NCBI GenBank assembly: GCA_947258625.1
Contig: CAMYJN010000137.1
Coordinates: 1 to 6,631, forward strand
Length of the DNA stretch: 6,631 nt
From: an uncultured Polyangiaceae bacterium
GTDB lineage: Bacteria; Myxococcota_A; Polyangia; Polyangiales; Houyiibacteriaceae
Reading direction: 5' to 3'
This document shows, in pieces, positions 1 to 6,458 of the stretch; the first letter of the stretch is position 1, and each line of letters opens with the position of its first letter. Under the pieces are notes generated by a model. It did not search any database. It saw nothing but the letters and a program-made list of their open reading frames with translations, and was not told where the DNA came from. Made by a program: the position numbers and the translations under genes.

Positions 1-153
1 CTTGAACGCGTCGGCATCGCGACAGCCCTGTTCCTCGATCCATTCGAGAGGGCCGCGAAAGTTCAAGTCCCACACGGCGCTCGGAAGGAACTCCCAGACG
101 CGTTCATCGCGCTCTTGAGCAAGGTCTTTCGATGGACGAATGAGACGAACCAT
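1..153 (-). CDS. Unrecognised protein, N-terminal part only (gene runs off the left edge)
   Basis: About 51 codons are visible, starting MVRLIRPSKDLAQERDERV and continuing without a stop to the window edge. I do not recognise the family. The fragment is mostly soluble and charged, with no signal peptide or membrane segment; it contains several Trp residues and one Cys (in EEQGC). It lies downstream of the acyltransferase gene on the same strand, so the two may be co-transcribed. The start is uncertain. The same frame is open upstream to another ATG at 291-289, which would add 46 residues and overlap the end of the acyltransferase gene by 35 bases. No GTG or TTG start lies between the two ATGs. 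Neither has a good ribosome binding site. I prefer the inner ATG because it avoids the overlap, but the extension has fairly high third-position GC and could be real. Confidence 0.55.
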   Translation of the reverse strand, partial: MVRLIRPSKDLAQERDERVWEFLPSAVWDLNFRGPLEWIEEQGCRDADAFK

Positions 154-256
154 GGGCTTCGGGGCAGGGACTTTCGTTCGAAACGAGTCCGGATCGTAGC
201 GAACCGGGGGCCTCGCGACTAGAAGGCGGCAGCCGAGGCAGGCGCGCCCCTCGAAT

Positions 257-1006
257 TCAGGTGCGATCGTCGTCGAGTGCCCTTCGAGCATCGTAGACCA
301 ATGCTTCGACCTTCGACCTCGCGGCGGTCGCGGCGGAGCGAGCGTCGAGCTCGGGCGGCAGGGGCTCGCCGAGCTGAACCGCAACTCGCGTGCGCTTTCG
401 AGCTGCGATCTTGGCGATGTGCTTGCCAAACGAGTCGTCGCCGTACGCGATTGCAGGCGAGTAGGCGAGCCCAACGGGAATGATGGGAACGCCAAGTGAA
501 CGAACAGCCGCGAACGCACCAGGGTGGAACTCGTGTACCGAATCTCCTGGAAACGTCCGGCCTTCCGGAAAGGCAACGACCGTGCGTCCTTCTTTAGCGC
601 GCCTGCGGATCTCCCGAAGTGCTACGGCGCCGCTCCGCCGGTCTTCTCGATCGACGAAAATCGTATCGCCGTGCTTCGCCAAACGACCGAGCAGCGGCCA
701 ATCCGCCACGTCGTCCCTACTCACCAAGACACCCTGAAAGACGGACAGCATCACTCCGATATCGAGCGCACTCTGGTGATTGGCGACGACCAACGCGCCG
801 CCGAGGTACCTTTGCGGGCCGCCCAGCAGAAGTTCCGCGCCAAAGAGCCGTAGGATCCCGTTCGTCAAACGCGCGCGGTACCGGTTGGCGAGCGCCTCCT
901 GCCCGGACGCTGAAGTCATAACCCGCCGGGCTTCATAGGCCGCGAGAACCCCAGCCGAGAAGCCGAAAAAGGCGCCGGTGCGCAAGATAGCCCGCGCCTT
1001 GCTCAT
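257..1006 (-). CDS. plsC: 1-acyl-sn-glycerol-3-phosphate acyltransferase (PlsC/LPLAT family)
   Basis: A 249-residue acyltransferase of the PlsC type. These enzymes transfer an acyl chain to lysophosphatidic acid, giving phosphatidic acid at the cytoplasmic membrane. All four family blocks are visible: NHQSALD, the HX4D catalytic pair, with His77 and Asp82; FVDREDRRSG, with the phosphate-binding Arg near 120; VAFPEGRTFPG, with FPEG at 146-149; and VPIIPVGLAY at about 173-182. A hydrophobic N-terminal stretch (residues about 9-23) probably anchors it to the membrane. The length is normal for PlsC. The frame is open upstream to 1129, but that would overlap the divergent yqgE gene. The ATG at 1006 has an AGGTG ribosome binding site 8 bases ahead, and family homology begins after it. 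Exact acceptor specificity (lysophosphatidate or another lysolipid) cannot be told from sequence. Confidence 0.92.
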   Translation of the reverse strand: MSKARAILRTGAFFGFSAGVLAAYEARRVMTSASGQEALANRYRARLTNGILRLFGAELLLGGPQRYLGGALVVANHQSALDIGVMLSVFQGVLVSRDDVADWPLLGRLAKHGDTIFVDREDRRSGAVALREIRRRAKEGRTVVAFPEGRTFPGDSVHEFHPGAFAAVRSLGVPIIPVGLAYSPAIAYGDDSFGKHIAKIAARKRTRVAVQLGEPLPPELDARSAATAARSKVEALVYDARRALDDDRT

Positions 1007-1064
1007 TTTCCGGACACCTGAGTTAAGGCTCGCAGAGCTTTCGATTTGATGGCAGTCTCGGCTC
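1007..1064. promoter_or_regulatory. Divergent intergenic region between plsC and yqgE
   Basis: These 58 bases separate two genes that point away from each other, so promoters for both should lie here or just inside the gene ends. I could not find convincing -35/-10 pairs on either strand; the nearest matches are poor (3 of 6 per box). The call rests on gene orientation only. Confidence 0.4.
1015..1019 (-). promoter_or_regulatory. Ribosome binding site of the acyltransferase gene
   Basis: On the minus strand this reads AGGTG, part of the consensus Shine-Dalgarno GGAGGTGA, and sits 8 bases before the ATG at 1006-1004. It decides the start of the acyltransferase against the longer open frame reaching 1129. 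It is the only clear Shine-Dalgarno I see among the gene starts in this window. Confidence 0.5.
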
Positions 1065-1637
1065 GTGTCTGCATCTCTTGCACCAGGGTTTCTCGTCGCG
1101 GCACCGTCGATGCGGTGCCCGTTTTTCAATCATACGCTGGTGCTCCTGATCGATCACGGCGACGAGGGTTCTTTTGGCTTCGTGGTCAATCGCATGACCG
1201 ACCTCGGCATCCAAGACGTCTTCAACGAGGTCGGCGTCACCGCGGACGCAACGGCTGGCGTGGACCTGCCGGTCATGCTCGGAGGGCCAGTGTCTCCGGA
1301 GTCGGGTTGGATCCTCTACGACGCAGAGGGCGTTCCTCAGCCGTCGACGGGGCAGACGATCGCCGTGAGCCAGCGCATCGCTTGCAGTGCATCGCTCGAG
1401 CTCTTGGAACGCCTCGCCCGAGGTGACGGGCCCGACACCTGTGCGATGATCCTCGGCTACTCGGGCTGGGGAGCAGGGCAGCTCGAGAGCGAAATGAAGC
1501 AGGGGTCCTGGATTCCGGTCGACCTCGACTACGAAATCGTGTTCGACACACCGATTGAAAAGCGGTGGGAAGCTGCCCTCGCCACCCTTGGGATAGACCC
1601 AGCCCGCTTCATCGACAATCAAATCGCAAGCGCCTGA
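1065..1637 (+). CDS. yqgE: YqgE/AlgH family protein (UPF0301, DUF179)
   Basis: A 190-residue protein matching the YqgE/AlgH family over its whole length; E. coli YqgE is of similar size. Family signatures are present in order: PGFLVAAPSM followed by FFNHTLVLLIDH and GSFGFVVNR (residues 7-43), the LGGPV turn (72-76), LGYSGWGAGQLESEM (130-144), and a C-terminal RWEAALATLGID segment (167-178). It has no signal peptide or membrane segment and is probably cytosolic. The biochemical role is not established: the AlgH name comes from alginate regulation in Pseudomonas, which should not be transferred here. The start is GTG; the frame has a stop (TGA) at 1047-1049 and no other start between, and homology begins within six residues of the GTG. 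No Shine-Dalgarno is visible. It is divergent from plsC and 68 bases ahead of bamD. Confidence 0.93.
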   Translation: MSASLAPGFLVAAPSMRCPFFNHTLVLLIDHGDEGSFGFVVNRMTDLGIQDVFNEVGVTADATAGVDLPVMLGGPVSPESGWILYDAEGVPQPSTGQTIAVSQRIACSASLELLERLARGDGPDTCAMILGYSGWGAGQLESEMKQGSWIPVDLDYEIVFDTPIEKRWEAALATLGIDPARFIDNQIASA

Positions 1638-1705
1638 GCCGGGCGACGTCCGCGAGGGGTGCGTCAGCTTGTTTTCGGCCGGGCCAGAGGCTACCTCCAC
1701 TCGCG

Positions 1706-2506
1706 ATGCGGTTTCGCCTCGATAGCTTGGTCTGGATCGCGCTTCTCATCCTGGCCGCAGCCTGCAGCGGTAGCTCGGGAAGTCTCAAGAAGACGGGCGT
1801 GAGCACACTCGATCCCGAAGATGACGCACGCACGGGTTACGAAAAAGCCTTGCTGAATTTTCGGCGTGGCGATTGCCTCTCGGCCGAGCCGACCTTTCGC
1901 GAGATTCGGCGAGAGTTCCCCTACAGCCGTTTCGCAGCGCTCGCCGAGCTTCGGATCGGCGATTGCCAGTTCAAGAATGAAGCCTACCCCGAGGCGATCC
2001 AGACCTACCGTCAGTTCGTCAGGATTCGTCCTTCACACAAAGAGATCCCCTACGCACGATTTCGAATCGCCGAGGCTTACTACAATCAAATCCCCGGCGG
2101 CTGGTTCATGACGCCCCCTTCGAGCGAGCGCGATCAGAGTGCCGCGCGAGATGCGCTGATCCAGCTCCGCCGATTCGTGGTGGACTATCCGGACGACCAA
2201 CGCGTGCCCGATGCCAACAAGCTCATGGACAAATGCATGAGCCTGCTTGCCTCTCACGAGCTCTACGTCGCCCGGTTCTATCTTAAGCGAGAGGCGTATC
2301 GGGGCGTGATTTCACGGCTGAAGGGCCTGCTCACCGCCTATCCGGGCGCCGAGGTTGCGCCTCAGGCGCTGCTCCTGCTTGGGCAGGTCTATCTCAGGAC
2401 CGACGAGGTCGACGCGGCCCGGCAGGCCTTCAGCGAAATCGTCCAGCGCTTTCCCGAAAGTGACGAGGCCAAGCGCGCCAAGTCCCTGCTCGGCAAGATC
2501 GGCTGA
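1706..2506 (+). CDS. bamD: Outer membrane protein assembly factor BamD (YfiO family lipoprotein)
   Basis: A 266-residue lipoprotein of the BamD/YfiO family, the essential TPR component of the Bam complex that inserts beta-barrel proteins into the outer membrane. It starts with Arg residues, a hydrophobic core (8-19) and a lipobox-like LAAAC with the lipidated Cys at 20. Ser follows the Cys, which fits sorting to the outer membrane. TPR-like helical pairs follow: YEKALLNFRRGDCLSAEPTF (45-64), AYPEAIQTYRQFVRIRPSHK (93-112), a YYNQIP segment and a central RDQSAARDALIQLRRFV (142-158), HELYVARFYLKREAYRGVIS (184-203), and a last repeat around 218-250. The P-S-H-K spacing and the central RDQ motif are typical of the family. 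The frame is open back to 1565, but that would overlap yqgE and put 47 residues before the signal peptide. A GAGG at 1687-1690 is too far away to be a normal ribosome binding site. Confidence 0.93.
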   Translation: MRFRLDSLVWIALLILAAACSGSSGSLKKTGVSTLDPEDDARTGYEKALLNFRRGDCLSAEPTFREIRREFPYSRFAALAELRIGDCQFKNEAYPEAIQTYRQFVRIRPSHKEIPYARFRIAEAYYNQIPGGWFMTPPSSERDQSAARDALIQLRRFVVDYPDDQRVPDANKLMDKCMSLLASHELYVARFYLKREAYRGVISRLKGLLTAYPGAEVAPQALLLLGQVYLRTDEVDAARQAFSEIVQRFPESDEAKRAKSLLGKIG

Positions 2507-2574
2507 GTGGCAACGAGGGTCCTCTTGGCGCGGATTTCTGGCCAGCGATCGGGCTGATCGCTACCTTCGGCCCT

Positions 2575-3282
2575 ATGGCTCCTTGGGCTCAACAAATTCT
2601 CGACGCGGCGAGCGAGCACTATGATCGGGCCGAGTACTCCCTTGCTCAGCCGTACTACGAGAAGCTCGTGCAGCAGGGCCTGCGCTATCCCGACGTGTTC
2701 AATCGACTTGGCGTCATTTATCACCTCGGCGGCCGGCTGCCCGAAGCACGCTGGTGCTTCCAGCAGGCACTCGAGGTCAACTCCGGTTATCTGGAGGCCG
2801 CGCTCAACCTCACCGTGACGTGCAACGAGCTCGGGGAATATGGCTCGGGGGTGCGCACGCTGGAGCGGGCTCAGCGCCAGTCCGATTCATCAAACGACGC
2901 CTTTCGTCGTGGCAAGGTCGCAAATCTTCATAGAGCGCTTGCACGGGCCTACATCGATTTAGACCGCCCTGAGGACGCGATGCACGAGTTTGGGCGCGCG
3001 CTGCGGCTCTGTCCGAAGTTCCATGACATTCGGCTCGAGCTCGCCAAGCTGCTGAGGCTTCGCGGCAACGCACATGGGGCTCGCGAGGAGCTGACGCTCA
3101 TCCTTCAGCTAGACCCCGCCCACCAGGATGCACGCGCCCTCCTCGGCGTCATCGAGATCGAGACCGGCGACCATGGTCAAGGCCTTCAGCACCTACAGGC
3201 CGTCATCGCGCAATGCGCCGACCATCCGGTCGCCCGGGCGTATCTCGAGAAAGCGGATTCGGACTATCAGCGCGCCTCCTAA
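2575..3282 (+). CDS. Tetratricopeptide repeat protein
   Basis: A 235-residue protein made almost wholly of tetratricopeptide repeats, about six: roughly 5-38, 39-72, 73-106, 115-148, 149-182 and 183-216. The clearest are FNRLGVIYHLGGRLPEARWC (42-61) and HRALARAYIDLDRPEDAMHE (119-138), with the expected small residues at the TPR consensus positions. A polar insert (RQSDSSNDAF, 101-110) separates the third and fourth repeats. There is no signal peptide, lipobox or membrane segment, so unlike BamD it should stay in the cytoplasm. TPR proteins are protein-binding scaffolds; no enzymatic motif is present and the partner cannot be told. It lies 68 bases after bamD and 55 before the response regulator gene, probably in the same transcript. 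The ATG has no Shine-Dalgarno. The frame remains open upstream, with a CTG at 2554 as a less likely start. Confidence 0.85.
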   Translation: MAPWAQQILDAASEHYDRAEYSLAQPYYEKLVQQGLRYPDVFNRLGVIYHLGGRLPEARWCFQQALEVNSGYLEAALNLTVTCNELGEYGSGVRTLERAQRQSDSSNDAFRRGKVANLHRALARAYIDLDRPEDAMHEFGRALRLCPKFHDIRLELAKLLRLRGNAHGAREELTLILQLDPAHQDARALLGVIEIETGDHGQGLQHLQAVIAQCADHPVARAYLEKADSDYQRAS

Positions 3283-3337
3283 GCATGGGACCTGATCGCT
3301 TTGAGGGCGCTCCAAACGGTGCCACACTCCCGGCCAG

Positions 3338-5383
3338 GTGCTTCCAACCGTTCTTCTCCTTGACGATGACGCTCAGTTTCGTGCGAGCGTGACACCGGCG
3401 CTCGAAGCGGAAGGTCTGCGTGTCGTGATCGCCACCAAAGGCAGCATCGCACGCGCCATGATCGAAGAAGAAGCGCCGTCGCTGCTCGTCGTAGACGGCC
3501 TCCTGCCGGACATCAACGGAATCACCTGGATCGAAGAGCTGCGAAGGGAGGGCTTCGAGACGCCAATCATTTTCGTGTCCGCCTTCTATCGGGACCTGCC
3601 CACTTTCAGGCACCTGACCCAAGAGCTCGACGTGACCAAGGTGTTTCACAAGCCAGTCACGGTGAATCGATTCGCGCGCGCGGTTGCAAGCGTCGTTGCG
3701 ACCCTTCCAAGCCCCGCGCCGCCTGCGGCGGTGACGCCTCGGCCAGCCGACGATGCCGCAGACGAAGTCCTCTTCCCGGATGAACCCTCCGAACCTCGCG
3801 TCGACCCAGGCAAAGCCAAGGCGTCCTATCTGAGCCTGCTCCCGATCGCCGCGGACAACCTCACCGGTGCGATACGTCGTGTCCACTCGGAGGCCGAGCG
3901 AGCCAGCGTGGTTTCGGACGCGCTTCGTCAGGCCCACGACCTGCGCAGCGCAGCGCAAACGCATGGCTTCAACGAGATCTCCGATGCCGCAGGCCGTATC
4001 GAGCTCGAGCTTCGCCAGCTACAGAAATCGGGGCGCCTCGATTGGACGAGCATGTTCGAGTCAATCGACTCGGTGCGAGCCTACACGTCAGCGGCTGCGG
4101 GCCGTCCGAACGACACCCCATCGATGGCCGCTGCGCCGCCCTCGGTCACGCCAGCCGCGAGCTTCTTCCTACATCGCCCCATTCCAAAGGATTTCGTGCC
4201 GACGCTGCTCGTGCTCGAAGACGACCCGGCGATGATCGCCTACCTGCGCTCGGCTCTCGACGAGGTACTGGTGCACCTGAGACCCGTTTCAACCGTCGAA
4301 GAGGCCCTCAAGATCGCCGGCCGCAACGCGCCGACGGCAGCCCTGGTGGGCTGGCCGCTTCAGGACCGCGAGGCGCTCTCGCAGTTCCTCTCGCTGTTCC
4401 GGGGCCTGCAAGGCTGCGCTGAGGCGCCAGTCATCCTTCTCTCAGTCGACGACGATCCGCATACGCGCGCTCTCGCCGCCCAGCTCGGCGTGGATATCTT
4501 CTTGCCGCACCCCATCGAGCTCGTCCGATTGCATCACGCGCTGAGCACAGCGGTCGAGCGGGCCATGACCCCGCGACCCAAAGTCGCCGTCCTTCGCGAT
4601 CCCGAGGCCGCGCGCCTCATCGAAGAGAGTGGTATCGATTGCCTGCTCTTCTTCAGCCTCGAGGAGCTCTTGCGAGAGATCGACGTACAGTGCCCGGACG
4701 CAATCCTCTTGGGATCCAGCGTGACCGGGAAGCAGGTGCCGGCGATCATTTGCATGTCCGCCTGGGATTCGGAGTTCGCGCTGCTCTGCTTCGACGACTC
4801 CCCGCTGGTTGACGAACGCGAGATCACCGAGTGCCTGATTCGATCGTCGGGTTGGCTCGTGCACCTTCACGGTGAGGCCGATCGAATGGCGCGACTGCGC
4901 CGGCAGCAGTTGCGCTGTAGTCAGACCGGCCTGATTACGCGCCCCGGGGCCGTCGCCGCCCTCGAGTTCGGTCTTTCGTCCGCTCAGCGTCACGGGCGCA
5001 CCTATTCGATCGGGCTATTGCAGACGACTGGCCTCGATGGGCTCGACCACGTTCAGGCCCGGCGCCTGAGGACCTATCTCGGCCGTTTGGTGTACGGCAG
5101 ATTCCGGCGCGAAGACGTTCGAGGGCGCTGGGATGACGACACCTTCGTCGTCGGCTTTGACGGCGCGAGCGCCCGTGCCGTGGTGGAGGTCGTTCGTAGG
5201 CTTCAGTCCGACCTCGAGACGCGCCGAATACGGCAGCCCGAAGAGCTTTTCTTTCTGCACATGGCAGCGGGCCTCGCTTCCTACCCGCTCGACGGGGACA
5301 CCAGTCGTTCGCTGATTCTCGCAGCCCATGAACGCCTCGAAACGGCCGTCGAACGCGGTCCGGACGACCTGGTTTGGCGCTAG
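3338..5383 (+). CDS. Multidomain response regulator: REC, HPt, two degenerate REC-like regions, degenerate GGDEF
   Basis: A 681-residue cytoplasmic signalling protein. Domains in order: (1) receiver, about 3-120, with the acidic pair Asp9/Asp10, phosphoacceptor Asp53 (VVDGLLPD), Ser81 and Lys105 (HKP), all intact; (2) a Pro/Ala/Asp-rich linker, 122-158; (3) a histidine phosphotransfer domain, about 160-250, with His200 in AHDLRSAAQTHGF, matching the HPt pattern HxLKGxA; (4) a second receiver, about 287-407, with acidic residues 294-296 and Ser369 kept, but Gly338 where Asp should be and His391 where Lys should be; (5) a receiver-like region, about 414-505, with no recognisable phosphoacceptor; (6) a GGDEF-like domain, about 520-681, whose signature is DDDTF (599-603). 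The first receiver and HPt could take part in a phosphorelay; diguanylate cyclase activity is unlikely. No histidine kinase domain is present in the protein or elsewhere in the window. The GTG start is the first possible one after an in-frame stop at 3302, and the receiver begins directly after it. Confidence 0.88.
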   Translation: MLPTVLLLDDDAQFRASVTPALEAEGLRVVIATKGSIARAMIEEEAPSLLVVDGLLPDINGITWIEELRREGFETPIIFVSAFYRDLPTFRHLTQELDVTKVFHKPVTVNRFARAVASVVATLPSPAPPAAVTPRPADDAADEVLFPDEPSEPRVDPGKAKASYLSLLPIAADNLTGAIRRVHSEAERASVVSDALRQAHDLRSAAQTHGFNEISDAAGRIELELRQLQKSGRLDWTSMFESIDSVRAYTSAAAGRPNDTPSMAAAPPSVTPAASFFLHRPIPKDFVPTLLVLEDDPAMIAYLRSALDEVLVHLRPVSTVEEALKIAGRNAPTAALVGWPLQDREALSQFLSLFRGLQGCAEAPVILLSVDDDPHTRALAAQLGVDIFLPHPIELVRLHHALSTAVERAMTPRPKVAVLRDPEAARLIEESGIDCLLFFSLEELLREIDVQCPDAILLGSSVTGKQVPAIICMSAWDSEFALLCFDDSPLVDEREITECLIRSSGWLVHLHGEADRMARLRRQQLRCSQTGLITRPGAVAALEFGLSSAQRHGRTYSIGLLQTTGLDGLDHVQARRLRTYLGRLVYGRFRREDVRGRWDDDTFVVGFDGASARAVVEVVRRLQSDLETRRIRQPEELFFLHMAAGLASYPLDGDTSRSLILAAHERLETAVERGPDDLVWR

Positions 5384-5484
5384 CATTGCGGCTCGCCTCC
5401 CCAAGCCGGACAGGCTAAACTGCTCTCATCAAACCAACTGCGCAGCGCGGCCCCGCGGAGACCGATGTAGCCGCCGACATTGAA

Positions 5485-6432
5485 GTGGGCGATTCGAGCT
5501 TGTTGCTCCGGCTGACGGGCCCAGGTGGGTCGAACCTGCGTACGCTCGAAGCCGAGCTCGGGGTTTCGATGGGCCTTCGCGGGTCGACGATTCACATCCA
5601 CGGACCGAACCGGGACGTCGAGTTGGTGGAGCGCGTCCTTCACGAGCTGATCGACGCCCTCCAGTTTCGAGAGCTCAGCGCTGTCGAGATGGCGCGCGCA
5701 GCGCGGACCCTTCGCGCACATCCACAAATGAGGCTTCGCGCGCTTCTCGACGACGTCGTGCTGACGACCTCGAGCCGGCGCATCGTTTCGCCGAAGGGGG
5801 TTACGCAACAGACTTACATCCAGGCGATCCGTAGCCACGACATCGTTTTTGGGATTGGGCCCGCCGGCACCGGCAAAACCTACCTCGCGATGGCGATGGC
5901 GATTCGTGCACTCCAAGAGCGCCAGGTCAAGCGGATCGTCCTCACGCGCCCCGCCGTCGAGGCTGGCGAACGACTCGGTTTCCTGCCGGGCGACCTCGCG
6001 GAGAAGATCAACCCTTACCTTCGACCCCTCTACGACGCCTTGCACGACATGATGGAGCCGGGCCGGATCACCGCGCTGATCGAGCGGGGCACCATCGAGG
6101 TTGCGCCTCTGGCGTTCATGCGAGGCCGGACGCTCAACGACAGTTTCGTCGTTCTCGACGAGGCACAGAACACGACGCGGGAGCAGATGAAGATGTTCCT
6201 GACTCGGCTGGGCTTCGACTCGAAGACAGTCATCACCGGCGACGTGACGCAAGTCGATCTGCCTGGTGGCGCGTATAGCGGGCTTCGGCACGCCGAAAAG
6301 GTGCTCTCACGGATCAACGGCATCGACTTCGTCTACTTCTCCCATACCGATGTCGTGCGTCACCCGCTGGTGCAACAAATCGTCCAGGCCTACGATGTCC
6401 ACGAATCGGGCTCTTCCGACGGTGACATCTAA
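5485..6432 (+). CDS. ybeZ: PhoH family ATPase (YbeZ-type)
   Basis: A 315-residue PhoH-like P-loop ATPase, closest in pattern to E. coli YbeZ (also called PhoL); many annotations simply say PhoH. The N-terminal 75 or so residues form the KH-like region of this subgroup (LTGPGGSNLRTLEAELGV, about 10-27). The ATPase core has a Q-motif-like VTQQTYIQAI (106-115), Walker A GPAGTGKT (125-132), LTRPAVEAGERLGFLPGD (153-170), Walker B FVVLDEAQNT (221-230, Asp225/Glu226), GDVTQVDLP (252-260) and a C-terminal VRHPLVQQIVQAYD (291-304). YbeZ works with the endoribonuclease YbeY in rRNA maturation in organisms where this has been studied; ybeY does not follow here. The GTG start is the only standard start: the frame is open from 5419, but no ATG, GTG or TTG precedes 5485. 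This leaves the N-terminus about 10 residues shorter than E. coli YbeZ. No Shine-Dalgarno is visible. Confidence 0.94.
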   Translation: MGDSSLLLRLTGPGGSNLRTLEAELGVSMGLRGSTIHIHGPNRDVELVERVLHELIDALQFRELSAVEMARAARTLRAHPQMRLRALLDDVVLTTSSRRIVSPKGVTQQTYIQAIRSHDIVFGIGPAGTGKTYLAMAMAIRALQERQVKRIVLTRPAVEAGERLGFLPGDLAEKINPYLRPLYDALHDMMEPGRITALIERGTIEVAPLAFMRGRTLNDSFVVLDEAQNTTREQMKMFLTRLGFDSKTVITGDVTQVDLPGGAYSGLRHAEKVLSRINGIDFVYFSHTDVVRHPLVQQIVQAYDVHESGSSDGDI

Positions 6433-6449
6433 GCTCTGCCTGGTATGCT
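6422..6449 (+). promoter_or_regulatory. Candidate promoter of cysM, extended -10 type
   Basis: A GTGACA at 6422-6427 matches 5 of 6 bases of the -35 consensus. After a 16-base spacer a TG-preceded TATGCT at 6444-6449 matches 4 of 6 of the -10, with TG at 6441-6442. The -35 lies in the last codons of the PhoH gene. Transcription would begin near 6456, only about 3 bases before the cysM ATG, giving an almost leaderless message. Short motifs like this also occur by chance, so this is tentative. Confidence 0.3.
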
Positions 6450-6458
6450 AACCGCCAC

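Noticed and set aside
1007..1129. N-terminal extension of the acyltransferase by 41 residues
   Set aside because: Would run into the divergent yqgE gene, shows no homology, and the ATG at 1006 has a Shine-Dalgarno.
1023..1700. 225-codon open frame on the minus strand opposite yqgE
   Set aside because: Lies antisense to a well-supported YqgE gene; the translation has no recognisable motif and a composition typical of an antisense frame in GC-rich DNA.
1565..1705. N-terminal extension of BamD by 47 residues
   Set aside because: Overlaps the end of yqgE and would bury the lipoprotein signal peptide inside the protein.
3203..3964. 253-codon open frame on the minus strand
   Set aside because: Spans the end of the TPR gene and the receiver of the response regulator; Arg/Gly-rich with no domain pattern.
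5446..5457. GC-rich palindrome CGCGGCCCCGCG before the PhoH gene
   Set aside because: Four or five paired bases with a tiny loop and no T-run; not a credible terminator, and such sequences are frequent at this GC.
5380..6291. 303-codon open frame on the minus strand opposite the PhoH gene
   Set aside because: Antisense to a gene whose every PhoH motif is intact. Long antisense frames are expected in GC-rich coding DNA.
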